From Subsaximicrobium wynnwilliamsii (GTDB taxonomy: Bacteria > Bacteroidota > Bacteroidia > Flavobacteriales > Flavobacteriaceae): a stretch of DNA of 64,000 nt. Location: contig NZ_VORM01000003.1 in NCBI RefSeq assembly GCF_007997225.1, positions 62,001-126,000 of the forward strand. The letters are read 5' to 3'. The position numbers were made by a program, and so were the translations under genes. Below are positions 53,965 to 62,071 of this stretch, piece after piece. The notes beneath the pieces were generated by a model. That model did not search any database. It was not told where the DNA came from and was given only the letters and a program-made list of their open reading frames with translations. The first letter of the stretch is position 1; every line of letters starts with the position of its first letter.

Positions 53965-54483
53965 TTACAAACCAAATTCAATACCGAGAGAAACAATATC
54001 AAATGAACCACCATCCAGACTAACACCTCTATATGCAGCAACGATGTCTAAAGATTGGGTTATACCATATTGAACTTTTGGTGCATAATAAAAGCCACCA
54101 TCACTGCCACTTGGCGAGACAGCTATGGCATAGCCCAAATCGAGGCCAATGGTGAAATCTTCAGATGCGTTAAAACGTCCGGCGGCTCCAATTGGAATAT
54201 AACCGAAATCTTCAGTCTCAATATCAAAGGATCCGAAATCACCTAGATCCAAATTGAGATCCTCATCTTTACCAAAAGAGTGAGAGTAGCCAACAGTCAC
54301 ACCCGCATCAAATTGCTCTGACACTTCCCAAAGATAATTGACGTCAACAATTACGCTGAACGAATATAAATCGCTAAAATCTCCAATAGGAAGCCCGGCG
54401 CTAATACCCGCATTAAAATTTTGTGCATTGACGTTCGCCAATCCAAAAACTGCTACAACAGCAACTAAGATTAATTTTTTCAT
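53965..54483 (-). CDS. Outer-membrane beta-barrel protein, divergent member of the cluster
   Basis: From the ATG at 54483 the protein has 172 residues with signal peptide MKKLILVAVVAVFGLANVNA. The body (FNAGISAGLPIGDFSDLYSF, LDLGYAIAVSPSGSDGG, GVSLDGGSFDIVSLGIEFGL) fits a small eight-strand barrel but is not as close to the other three as they are to each other. Function unknown; the longer alternative start at 54522 would precede the signal peptide. Confidence 0.85.
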   Translation of the reverse strand: MKKLILVAVVAVFGLANVNAQNFNAGISAGLPIGDFSDLYSFSVIVDVNYLWEVSEQFDAGVTVGYSHSFGKDEDLNLDLGDFGSFDIETEDFGYIPIGAAGRFNASEDFTIGLDLGYAIAVSPSGSDGGFYYAPKVQYGITQSLDIVAAYRGVSLDGGSFDIVSLGIEFGL

Positions 54484-55504
54484 AATAAAGAGTTTTAAAA
54501 TGTTCATTACAAAAGAAGCCATTTTTTTCGAGAGTAGGAAATTTTAGGATAAAGTTATTAACATTTTTTTGAACATTTATATCATAACAAGTTTAATATC
54601 ATACCTCTAAATTTTAGAGTTATCAACAATTAACATATCGGCATCGCTGGTTAAACTGATTTTATTCTCAATCAAATCACGGTACTATCAGCGCTTTTGA
54701 AGTTTGGTCCTTGCTGTGAATTCATTTGCGCCTGCACCTATTCAATACCTCGTTATGACTAGAACTAGTGCCTGCGGAGTTGAGCCTATTAAGATCTGGT
54801 ATTTTATACAATCGCTCAATCAGCAGTTTCTCTTTTTCCATACAGAATTCAATTTTTTTTGCAGAATTAAGATAGATCGTGTCACTACTTCACAAGTCCT
54901 CATCTGGGAATAAACTTTTTAAACCGCCCGGTAAATAACTGGTAAGCATACATATAAACACGTGCTGATTTGAAATAGGTAAAGCTGAAAGGTGTTTATA
55001 CAGAAGCCTGATGCTTTCTAAATAGTGCCATATTCAGCATAGGAAACCTGGGTTTTGCGAGGGCGTTGAGTACCTTACAATTTAGGAATGGTTTAAATCT
55101 TACCTGCCATATGGAATAATAAGAAACCTTTGACTTTTTTTGAATGCTCATAAAATAATTTACTTAAGAAGTTCTTGAAGCATCACCGGGACGTATTACA
55201 TCAATAAGCTCGGGGCAAGCCCACAAGGTATAAATTGAAGGCTGTTCTTTGTATTACGAGACACGCCTAGCGGAATAAATCCCTCTGCAGGGATTCAATA
55301 TCGAATCATTTAGACGCGTGCAGATTTTCTCCATATTCTCAAAGTAAGTCACTTTCTTTAAGCAGCCTTTTTCGGATTCAAACCCTAAGAATCGAGCGGT
55401 TTTTACTAAAACCGACATTTAAAAGCTAAATTTGACGAGATAAGTTGAAACATCTGATCCAATCGATGGCAATCTGCTTTTCTATTTCCAATAAAAACTA
55501 AAGC
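54484..55504. other. Long gene-free region upstream of xerD
   Basis: About 1 kb with no supported gene on either strand. It contains repeat copy C (55199-55302). Short frames near 54704-54913 lack any motif. The sequence may hold decayed genes, but I cannot identify a parent. Confidence 0.5.
55199..55302 (+). repeat. Dispersed ~100-bp repeat, copy C
   Basis: It runs from CATCAATAAGCTCGGGGCAAG to TCCCTCTGCAGGGATTCAATA. The terminal arm TCCCT-CTGC-AGGGA pairs perfectly here. The central hairpin seen in copy A (GAGGCAAGCCTC) is degraded. Confidence 0.85.
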
Positions 55505-56413
55505 ATGCTCTGGTCCCAAGCCCTCAATGATTATAAATACTATCTCAAAATAGAGCGAGGCCTCTCAAGCAACTCCATAAAGAATTATGAATACGACGTT
55601 CTAAAACTCATCAAATTTCTGGATGAAAATCAAATTTCAATCTCACCAACCGAAATTGATTACCAAAAAATTCAGCAATTTATTTACGAAGCGTCCAAAA
55701 AGCTTAATGCACGTTCCCAAGCCAGACTCATCTCTGGTTTGCGCAGTTTTTTTAGTTACTTGGTGTTTGAAGACTACCGTGACACCAATCCATTAGATCA
55801 TATTGAGTCCCCAGAAATCGGCAGAAAACTTCCAGACACCTTGAGTATTGGCGATATTGACCGACTAATCGCAGCTATAGATCTCGCTAAAACTTATAAC
55901 AATGTGGCCATTGGCGAACGCAACCGCACAATTTTGGAGACCTTATATAGCTGCGGACTTCGAGTGAGCGAGTTGATAGCATTGAAAATTTCAGATCTGT
56001 TTTTTGACGAAGGCTTCATCAAAGTTACCGGCAAGGGCGATAAAGAGCGGTTTGTTCCCATAAACCCAAATACGCAAAAGTACATAGCCATTTGGACACA
56101 GCTAAGACGCCATATGAATGTGGACCCAAGATTTAATGACACCCTTTTTCTAAATAATCGTGGAAAACAGCTTACCCGAGCGATGATTTTTACAATCATC
56201 AAGGATTTGGCCAAAGCCATAAATCTCAATAAAACCATCTCACCGCACACTTTTCGCCACTCCTTTGCAACACATCTTTTAGAGAATGGTGCCGATTTAA
56301 GAGCCATTCAAATGATGTTAGGTCACGAAAGCATTACCACTACAGAAATTTATGTGCATGTAGATAGATCCCATTTAAAAAAGACCTTAATGCAGTTTCA
56401 TCCTAGGAAATAG
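55505..56413 (+). CDS. xerD: Site-specific tyrosine recombinase XerD
   Basis: The 302-residue protein has the full catalytic set: R153 in LYSCGLRVSELIAL, K177, H248 and R251 in HTFRHSFATHLLENG, H274 in GHESITTTEIYVHV, and nucleophile Y283. Length and an N-terminal SAM-like domain match XerC/D, which resolve chromosome dimers at dif. It is intact, unlike the mobile-type integrase at 10036-11050. Confidence 0.95.
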   Translation: MLWSQALNDYKYYLKIERGLSSNSIKNYEYDVLKLIKFLDENQISISPTEIDYQKIQQFIYEASKKLNARSQARLISGLRSFFSYLVFEDYRDTNPLDHIESPEIGRKLPDTLSIGDIDRLIAAIDLAKTYNNVAIGERNRTILETLYSCGLRVSELIALKISDLFFDEGFIKVTGKGDKERFVPINPNTQKYIAIWTQLRRHMNVDPRFNDTLFLNNRGKQLTRAMIFTIIKDLAKAINLNKTISPHTFRHSFATHLLENGADLRAIQMMLGHESITTTEIYVHVDRSHLKKTLMQFHPRK

Positions 56414-56505
56414 TTCATTTTATCGAATATATTTGCTTTTTATCGATTTTTGTTTATATTTGTAAAATTAGACCCCTAAATCTACTAATCTATTACCTAA
56501 TTTAT

Positions 56506-57657
56506 ATGTTTATGAATCAGGCCGAAATTGAGGAATCTGATAAGGAATATTCAGACTTATTGCATAATAAACTCATTTACAAATACGCCCTGGAGAATTC
56601 CAGTATTGGTGTTTGGGACTTCGATATTTCCAAAAACCACATTCACCATAGCAAAGAATCAAAGTCCATTTATGGATATAGCATATCAGAATTTGATTAC
56701 TCGCAATCTGATTGGAGACTGCGCATTCATCCCGATGACTTAGAAGAGCTTTCAAAATTAGTCGATGCCCATCTCAAAGGCGAAACGACAGAATATTCCA
56801 GTGAACACCGTATTAGATGTAAAGATGGCTCTTACAAGTGGATCCTGGACCGCGGAAAAATAATAGCTTTTGACATCAATGGCAACCCCACGCGCTTTAT
56901 TGGCACCACCCTGGACATTACCAAGAAGAAGGCCGAAGAGGAAGAGAGTGTCCAAAACTTAATGATCATTTCAAACCAGAATAAAAAACTCAACAACTTT
57001 GCACACATCGTTACCCATAATTTAAAGGAATATGCTGGCAATTTTGAAAGTTTATTGACTTTTTATGATGAAGCTCAAACCAACGCAGAAAAATCAGACC
57101 TGGTTGAGCACCTTAAAACCGTATCAAAGTCACTTTCAAATACCATTAAAAATCTCAATGAGATTGTACAGAGACAATCCAAAACCAACATCGATTGTGA
57201 ACTTTTGAACGTGAATGCGTATATTGATAAAATCTCCAAGTTGTTGGACTTAGAGATTGCGAGTAAAAATGCCACAATCAACAACAATGTAAGTGATCAA
57301 CTGTTCTTGTATAGCAATCCTGCCTATTTGGAAAGCATCATTTTCAATTTAGCGTCGAACGCTCTAAAATATGCACATCCAGATCGAGCACCCATTATTG
57401 ATATTGATTCTAAAATATCTCAAAGTGAAGTGTTGATTACCATTAAAGACAATGGCCTGGGAATTGATCTCGAAAAACATGGTGAGTCTTTGTTTGGTTT
57501 ATACCAAACGTTTCATGGCAATGAAAACTCTGAAGGTATTGGTCTTTACATTACCAAAAACCAGATTGAGACCTTAGGAGGTATGATTGATGTGGAAAGC
57601 CAAGTTGGCATTGGCACCACATTTAAGATTTCCATAAAAGAAAAAAAACAGCGCTAG
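56506..57657 (+). CDS. PAS-domain sensor histidine kinase (soluble)
   Basis: The 383-residue protein has no membrane segment. A PAS fold with PAC tail spans about 25-140 (IGVWDFDISKNHIHHSKESK, FIGTTLDITKKK), then the dimerisation helix with phospho-acceptor H171 in AHIVTHNLKEYAGN, and an ATPase domain with N box IIFNLASNALKYA, G1 KDNGLGID and G2 GIGLYITKNQIETLGG. No response regulator is adjacent, so it is an orphan kinase. A terminator overlaps its 3' end. Confidence 0.9.
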   Translation: MFMNQAEIEESDKEYSDLLHNKLIYKYALENSSIGVWDFDISKNHIHHSKESKSIYGYSISEFDYSQSDWRLRIHPDDLEELSKLVDAHLKGETTEYSSEHRIRCKDGSYKWILDRGKIIAFDINGNPTRFIGTTLDITKKKAEEEESVQNLMIISNQNKKLNNFAHIVTHNLKEYAGNFESLLTFYDEAQTNAEKSDLVEHLKTVSKSLSNTIKNLNEIVQRQSKTNIDCELLNVNAYIDKISKLLDLEIASKNATINNNVSDQLFLYSNPAYLESIIFNLASNALKYAHPDRAPIIDIDSKISQSEVLITIKDNGLGIDLEKHGESLFGLYQTFHGNENSEGIGLYITKNQIETLGGMIDVESQVGIGTTFKISIKEKKQR

Positions 57658-57669
57658 GCTGTTTTTTTT
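57640..57669. terminator. Bidirectional terminator between the kinase and rny
   Basis: AACAGC-GCTAG-GCTGTT is flanked by A and T runs on both sides and includes the kinase stop codon. It can serve both convergent genes. Confidence 0.8.
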
Positions 57670-57689
57670 ATGTCAAATTTACTTTCCAA

Positions 57690-59267
57690 CTATTTCGCAA
57701 TATTCACAGCTCTGGTTTCTCTAATTACCGTCACTTTTACTTGCCCTGGATAGGTCATATCCGTTTGGATTTTTTGTGAAATCTCAAATGAAAGATTAGA
57801 CGCATCTTCGTCTGACACCTTATCACTCTCCACCATAACACGCAATTCACGACCAGCCTGGATGGCATAAGCCTTGTTGACCCCATTAAACCCAAAGGCG
57901 ACTTCTTCCAAATCTTTAAGACGCTGAATATAACTATCCAATACCTGACGTCTTGCGCCTGGACGTGCTCCAGAAATGGCATCACACACTTGTACTATTG
58001 GTGCCAATAAGGTGGTCATTTCAATTTCATCGTGGTGTGCACCTATGGCATTGCAAACCTCTGGTTTCTCGCCGTGTTTTTCTGCCCATTGCATCCCAAG
58101 AATGGCATGGGGTGTTTCCATATCTGCTTCAGATGATGGTACTTTACCAATATCATGCAGCAAACCAGCTCGTTTGGCTAATTTTGGGTTCAATCCCAAT
58201 TCCGCAGCCATTACGCCACAGAGTTTCGCCACCTCGCGGGAGTGTTGCAATAAGTTTTGACCGTATGAAGAGCGGTATTTCATGCGCCCCACCAACTTGA
58301 TCAACTCTGGATGCAAACCATGAATGCCCAAGTCTATAACTGTACGCTTTCCATTTTCTATGATCTCCTGCTCAATTTGTTTCTCGGTTTTTTGAACAAT
58401 TTCCTCAATACGTGCTGGATGGATTCGCCCATCGGTCACCAATTTATGAAGTGACAAACGTGCCACTTCCCGTCTCACAGAATCAAAGCAGGACAAAATA
58501 ATGGCCTCTGGCGTATCGTCAACAATGATCTCCACACCCGTGGCAGCTTCAATCGCTCTAATATTACGACCTTCACGACCAATGATGCGACCTTTAACGT
58601 CATCAGACTCAATATTGAACACAGAAACACAATTGTCAATAGCTTCCTCTGTGCCTATGCGCTGTATGGTATTTATGATTATTTTTTTGGCATCTTGCTC
58701 GGCAGTCAATTTCGCTTCTTCCATGGCGTTTTGCACATAAGCCATGGCATCGCTCTTAGCTTCGCCTTTTAAGGACTCTATGAGTTGCGATTTCGCATCT
58801 TCCGCAGAAAGACTGGAGATAACTTCCAACTGTTTGATTTGGCTTTTTTGAGCCTTATCCAATTCGTCGTTCTTTTTATCTAAGTATTCTAATTTGAAAT
58901 CGTAATCCTTGATTTTATCCTCTAAGCTTTGGTTGGACTTTTTATATTTTGCCAATTCGCTTGAGACTTGGCTTTCTTTGTCTTTCGTTCGCTTTTCTGC
59001 ATCGGCCATTTTTTTATCTCTGCCCAGGATCACTTTTTCATGTTCAGACTTAAGCTCTATAAATTTCTCTTTGGCTTGAAGAATCTTTTCTTTCTTGATG
59101 GATTCACCTTCACTGTTGGCATCCTTCAGAATCGATTTCGCATCAGCTTCGGCGTTTTTAATGAGTTTCGAGGCATTGCTTTTTTCTAAAGTCTTAGCTG
59201 TAATAAACCCGAGTATGACGCCTATAATGACGCCTCCTACGATAAATAAAATTATATTGGTATCCAT
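57690..59267 (-). CDS. rny: Ribonuclease Y
   Basis: The 525-residue protein has an N-terminal membrane helix ([17 protein letters not shown]), a long coiled coil (about 30-190), a KH domain ([20 protein letters not shown]), and an HD domain with [20 protein letters not shown]. This is the complete RNase Y, which starts mRNA decay at the membrane. It lies after the 6S RNA candidate and zapA on the same strand. Confidence 0.96.
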   Translation of the reverse strand: MDTNIILFIVGGVIIGVILGFITAKTLEKSNASKLIKNAEADAKSILKDANSEGESIKKEKILQAKEKFIELKSEHEKVILGRDKKMADAEKRTKDKESQVSSELAKYKKSNQSLEDKIKDYDFKLEYLDKKNDELDKAQKSQIKQLEVISSLSAEDAKSQLIESLKGEAKSDAMAYVQNAMEEAKLTAEQDAKKIIINTIQRIGTEEAIDNCVSVFNIESDDVKGRIIGREGRNIRAIEAATGVEIIVDDTPEAIILSCFDSVRREVARLSLHKLVTDGRIHPARIEEIVQKTEKQIEQEIIENGKRTVIDLGIHGLHPELIKLVGRMKYRSSYGQNLLQHSREVAKLCGVMAAELGLNPKLAKRAGLLHDIGKVPSSEADMETPHAILGMQWAEKHGEKPEVCNAIGAHHDEIEMTTLLAPIVQVCDAISGARPGARRQVLDSYIQRLKDLEEVAFGFNGVNKAYAIQAGRELRVMVESDKVSDEDASNLSFEISQKIQTDMTYPGQVKVTVIRETRAVNIAK

Positions 59268-59372
59268 GAGTGTTTAGTTAGTTAATTTTCAAAATATGTA
59301 GCACTTGACTTTAAGCAATCAAAGCACTGTTAAAAAATTTCAGGCAGGACCATAAAACCTAATGTATTGGCC

Positions 59373-59564
59373 AAAAAAAAGCCTACATCAGTTTAGAATT
59401 TTGCATAAACCCCTTAAAAACAAGTTTAGGGCTAACAAGCTGATCAAAAATCTGCTCGAGATACTGAAGCAAGTTCAGCACTAGCAGCTCGATTTTACAA
59501 CTTAAACTCACCCTTCTTAAAGAATTAACGTTGAGTTTATCAAATATAAATAACTAATGTAGGC
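59373..59564 (-). ncRNA. ssrS: Probable 6S RNA (6S-Flavo type)
   Basis: On the minus strand a 13-bp closing stem (GCCTACATTAGTT at 59564-59552 with AACTGATGTAGGC at 59393-59381, one G-T pair) encloses about 160 bases and is followed at once by eight T residues. Inside are a hairpin AAACTCA/TGAGTTT (59538-59504) and a terminal hairpin CTGAA-CTTGC-TTCAG (59478-59464). There is no frame. The position between zapA and rny is where flavobacterial 6S RNA is usually found. 6S RNA binds RNA polymerase in stationary phase. The assignment is by structure and place, not by alignment. Confidence 0.6.
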
Positions 59565-59590
59565 AGTAACCTATTGTATTTTAAAGAACG

Positions 59591-59884
59591 TTAAGCACTT
59601 ATATGTGCTTGCAAGAGTTGATTCAATGCTTCCAGCTTTGTTTCAACTTCATGGCTAACATCGGCTGTATCTATTGTTTTCTGCTCCACTTGAGAGGCAA
59701 ACTGCAAGGCGCACATCGCCAATACATCTTGTTTATCTCTAACGGAATAATTTTGTTCAAATTGCCCTATCATGGTCTCAATTTTCTTTGCTGCACTGCG
59801 CAACCCTTCTTCCTGGCCCGGTGCAATGGTCAAGGGATATACCCTGTTTGCTATGGATAGCTTTATTTTAAGCTGTTCTGCCAT
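59591..59884 (-). CDS. zapA: Cell division protein ZapA
   Basis: The 97-residue protein matches ZapA: MAEQLKIKLSIANRVYPLTI, EEGLRSAAKKIETMIGQFEQ, and YSVRDKQDVLAMCALQFASQ leading to a coiled-coil C-terminus. ZapA bundles FtsZ protofilaments at midcell. It follows a coiled-coil gene by 19 bases and probably shares its promoter. Confidence 0.93.
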   Translation of the reverse strand: MAEQLKIKLSIANRVYPLTIAPGQEEGLRSAAKKIETMIGQFEQNYSVRDKQDVLAMCALQFASQVEQKTIDTADVSHEVETKLEALNQLLQAHISA

Positions 59885-59903
59885 GTTGTTTGCTTTGCAC
59901 TAA

Positions 59904-60194
59904 TTATTCAGACAATTGAGCGATACAATAATCAATATCACGAATCAATGTGTTTATCTTGAGCTTTGTTTCTCTGTTATTCTCATCACTGCCCAGTAAA
60001 GAGTTTGCTATTTTTAGAGTTTCATGCTTTTCCGTCCAAACTTCGATTTGCTCTTGCAACTCGAGATTCTTTTGTTTTTCAATCACTAACTCCTGCGTTA
60101 AACTGGCATTGGCCTGTTTTAAAACGTCCTGTCTCTGTAAAACCTCACCAATTTTATGCTCTAACGAATCAACAATAGCTTCAATTTTACTCAT
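59904..60194 (-). CDS. Coiled-coil protein, possible division partner of ZapA
   Basis: The 96-residue protein is mostly coiled coil (VDSLEHKIGEVLQRQDVLKQ, LELQEQIEVWTEKHETLKI) with a polar C-terminus (LKINTLIRDIDYCIAQLSE). I cannot assign a named family. Size, coil and the position directly ahead of zapA suggest a ZapB-like role, but that is inference. Confidence 0.75.
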   Translation of the reverse strand: MSKIEAIVDSLEHKIGEVLQRQDVLKQANASLTQELVIEKQKNLELQEQIEVWTEKHETLKIANSLLGSDENNRETKLKINTLIRDIDYCIAQLSE

Positions 60195-60218
60195 TTACAA
60201 ATTTCAATACTGTTGAAA

Positions 60219-60249
60219 CAAAGTTAACATACCAATTTAAAAATCGCAA
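60219..60249 (-). promoter_or_regulatory. Promoter of the coiled-coil/zapA operon
   Basis: On the minus strand TAACTTTG (60226-60219) matches TAnnTTTG, and TTG (60249-60247) lies 20 bases upstream, the best spaced promoter seen in this window. It is 25 bases before the start codon at 60194. Confidence 0.65.
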
Positions 60250-60374
60250 TTGTTTTCGCATAAATTTTAAATAATTTAGTTATACTCTTAATATCATTAG
60301 CTTAGAATACTTTTATTGCAATAGCATTTTGTGGATACTATTCTTATTGATATTTTAGCAGTCTACTTAAATTT

Positions 60375-62060
60375 ATGAAATACCTAATATTCCCTATACT
60401 CTGCTTACAATTCGTCTTAGCCCATGCGCAATATCCGCAAGATTATTTTAGAAGTCCGTTGGATATTGATCTGGTGCTCGCTGGCACGTTTGGTGAATTG
60501 CGATCCAATCATTTCCATTCAGGCATGGACATCAAAACACAACAGCGCACCGGGCTTAATGTTTACGCCGTCGCGGAAGGCTATGTGAGTCGAATTGACG
60601 TTTCAAACTATGGCTACGGAAAAGCGCTCTACATCACCCACCCAAATGGCTATGTTAGCGTGTATGCACACCTTGAAAAATATGCACCAGAAATTGAAAA
60701 ATACGTGAAAGCCTGCCAATACGCGAAGGAAAGCTATGAGGTGGAAGAATTTCCCGCAGCTTCAGAATTACCAGTTTCAGCTGGCGATCTTGTTGCTCTT
60801 AGCGGCAATACAGGTAGTTCTGGCGGCCCGCATCTTCATTTTGAAATTCGCGATAACGCCGAGCGACCTATAAACCCCATGCTATTTGGCTTTGAGGTAC
60901 CAGATAAGAAACTTCCTTACATCTCTAGTGTTTACGCTTATCCCAAAGACAGAAACTCCCATGTTAATGAATCCAAGAAAAGGGTCGAGCTGCGGTTGAT
61001 CCCAAAAAGTGATGGCGACTACACCGTAGCGCCCATTGAAGCTTTTGGGGAAATTGGTTTTGGAATTGAAAGCAACGATGAGTTGGATGGCGCCAATAAT
61101 AAAAATGGCTTGGGCAGTATTGAAACGTTTTTTAATGGCAACAAGAATTTTCAAATTGATTTCAAACGCTTCAGTTTTGCTGAGACCAAACACCTCAATC
61201 GCTACATTGATTATGAACTTTATAAGGACAAATCTGCCCGCGTTCAGAAATTATTTATTCAACCTGGCAATACGCTAAGCATGTTCAAAGATGTTGAGAA
61301 CGATGGCTATGTAAAGATTGAAGACAGCACAGATTCCGTTTACAAAATTAGAATTCTCGATTTCAAGGGTAATGACACCTGGCTTTCCATACCCATTGTG
61401 GCCAAACCAGCCAAGGAAATTCTCGAGGCCTATGAGCTCAATCCCAACACCTATATCAATGCCAGCACGGCCAATGAGCTTGAACAAGAAAATGTATCGG
61501 TCAACTTTCGTCCCAATACCTTCTATGAGGATTTCAACATTGATTTTAGTGTGCGCAGCGATACGTTGAGACTGCATAAAGACGTGGTTCCGCTTATGAA
61601 TTATTACAGCATACAATATGATATTAGCAATTATGCCGACGACGACAAACAGCAACTTTTTATCGCACAACTTTACGGGTATTACCAAAGGCCAAGTTAC
61701 ATCAGCACGAAGCGTATAGGTGATAAATTATCTGCAAGCACTAAAACCTTGGGTACTTTTGCCCTGGCACGCGATACGGTAAACCCATCAATTAGACCCG
61801 TGAATTTTAAGGATAAGCAGTGGCTGAGCAAGTCAAGCTCGCTCGTCTTAAAAATTTCAGATGATTTATCTGGGATTAGTAATTACCGCGCCACCATAAA
61901 TGGCAAATGGATTTTGATGGAATATGAGTATAAGAGAAATACGCTTACCTATGATTTTAGCGACAATATCAATACAGATACTGAAAATAATTTCAAACTC
62001 ATTGTAACCGATAATGTAGGAAATAGCGCTACTTTTGAAGCAACCTTCTATAGAAAATAA
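60375..62060 (+). CDS. M23 family peptidase, secreted
   Basis: The 561-residue protein has a signal peptide (LIFPILCLQFVLAHAQ), and a LytM/M23 domain within about residues 35-165: NHFHSGMDIKTQQ with ligands His and Asp, YVSVYAHLEKY and GPHLHFEIRDN with the HxH motif. The remaining 390 residues form a beta-rich region of unknown role, ending in an Ig-like stretch. It is expected to cut peptidoglycan cross-links or act in the envelope. A TonB-type gene begins 11 bases later. Confidence 0.9.
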   Translation: MKYLIFPILCLQFVLAHAQYPQDYFRSPLDIDLVLAGTFGELRSNHFHSGMDIKTQQRTGLNVYAVAEGYVSRIDVSNYGYGKALYITHPNGYVSVYAHLEKYAPEIEKYVKACQYAKESYEVEEFPAASELPVSAGDLVALSGNTGSSGGPHLHFEIRDNAERPINPMLFGFEVPDKKLPYISSVYAYPKDRNSHVNESKKRVELRLIPKSDGDYTVAPIEAFGEIGFGIESNDELDGANNKNGLGSIETFFNGNKNFQIDFKRFSFAETKHLNRYIDYELYKDKSARVQKLFIQPGNTLSMFKDVENDGYVKIEDSTDSVYKIRILDFKGNDTWLSIPIVAKPAKEILEAYELNPNTYINASTANELEQENVSVNFRPNTFYEDFNIDFSVRSDTLRLHKDVVPLMNYYSIQYDISNYADDDKQQLFIAQLYGYYQRPSYISTKRIGDKLSASTKTLGTFALARDTVNPSIRPVNFKDKQWLSKSSSLVLKISDDLSGISNYRATINGKWILMEYEYKRNTLTYDFSDNINTDTENNFKLIVTDNVGNSATFEATFYRK

Positions 62061-62071
62061 AACGATAACTC

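Noticed and set aside
59373-59564. tmRNA instead of 6S RNA
   Set aside because: It is about half the length of a tmRNA and has no tRNA-like acceptor or tag-coding frame.
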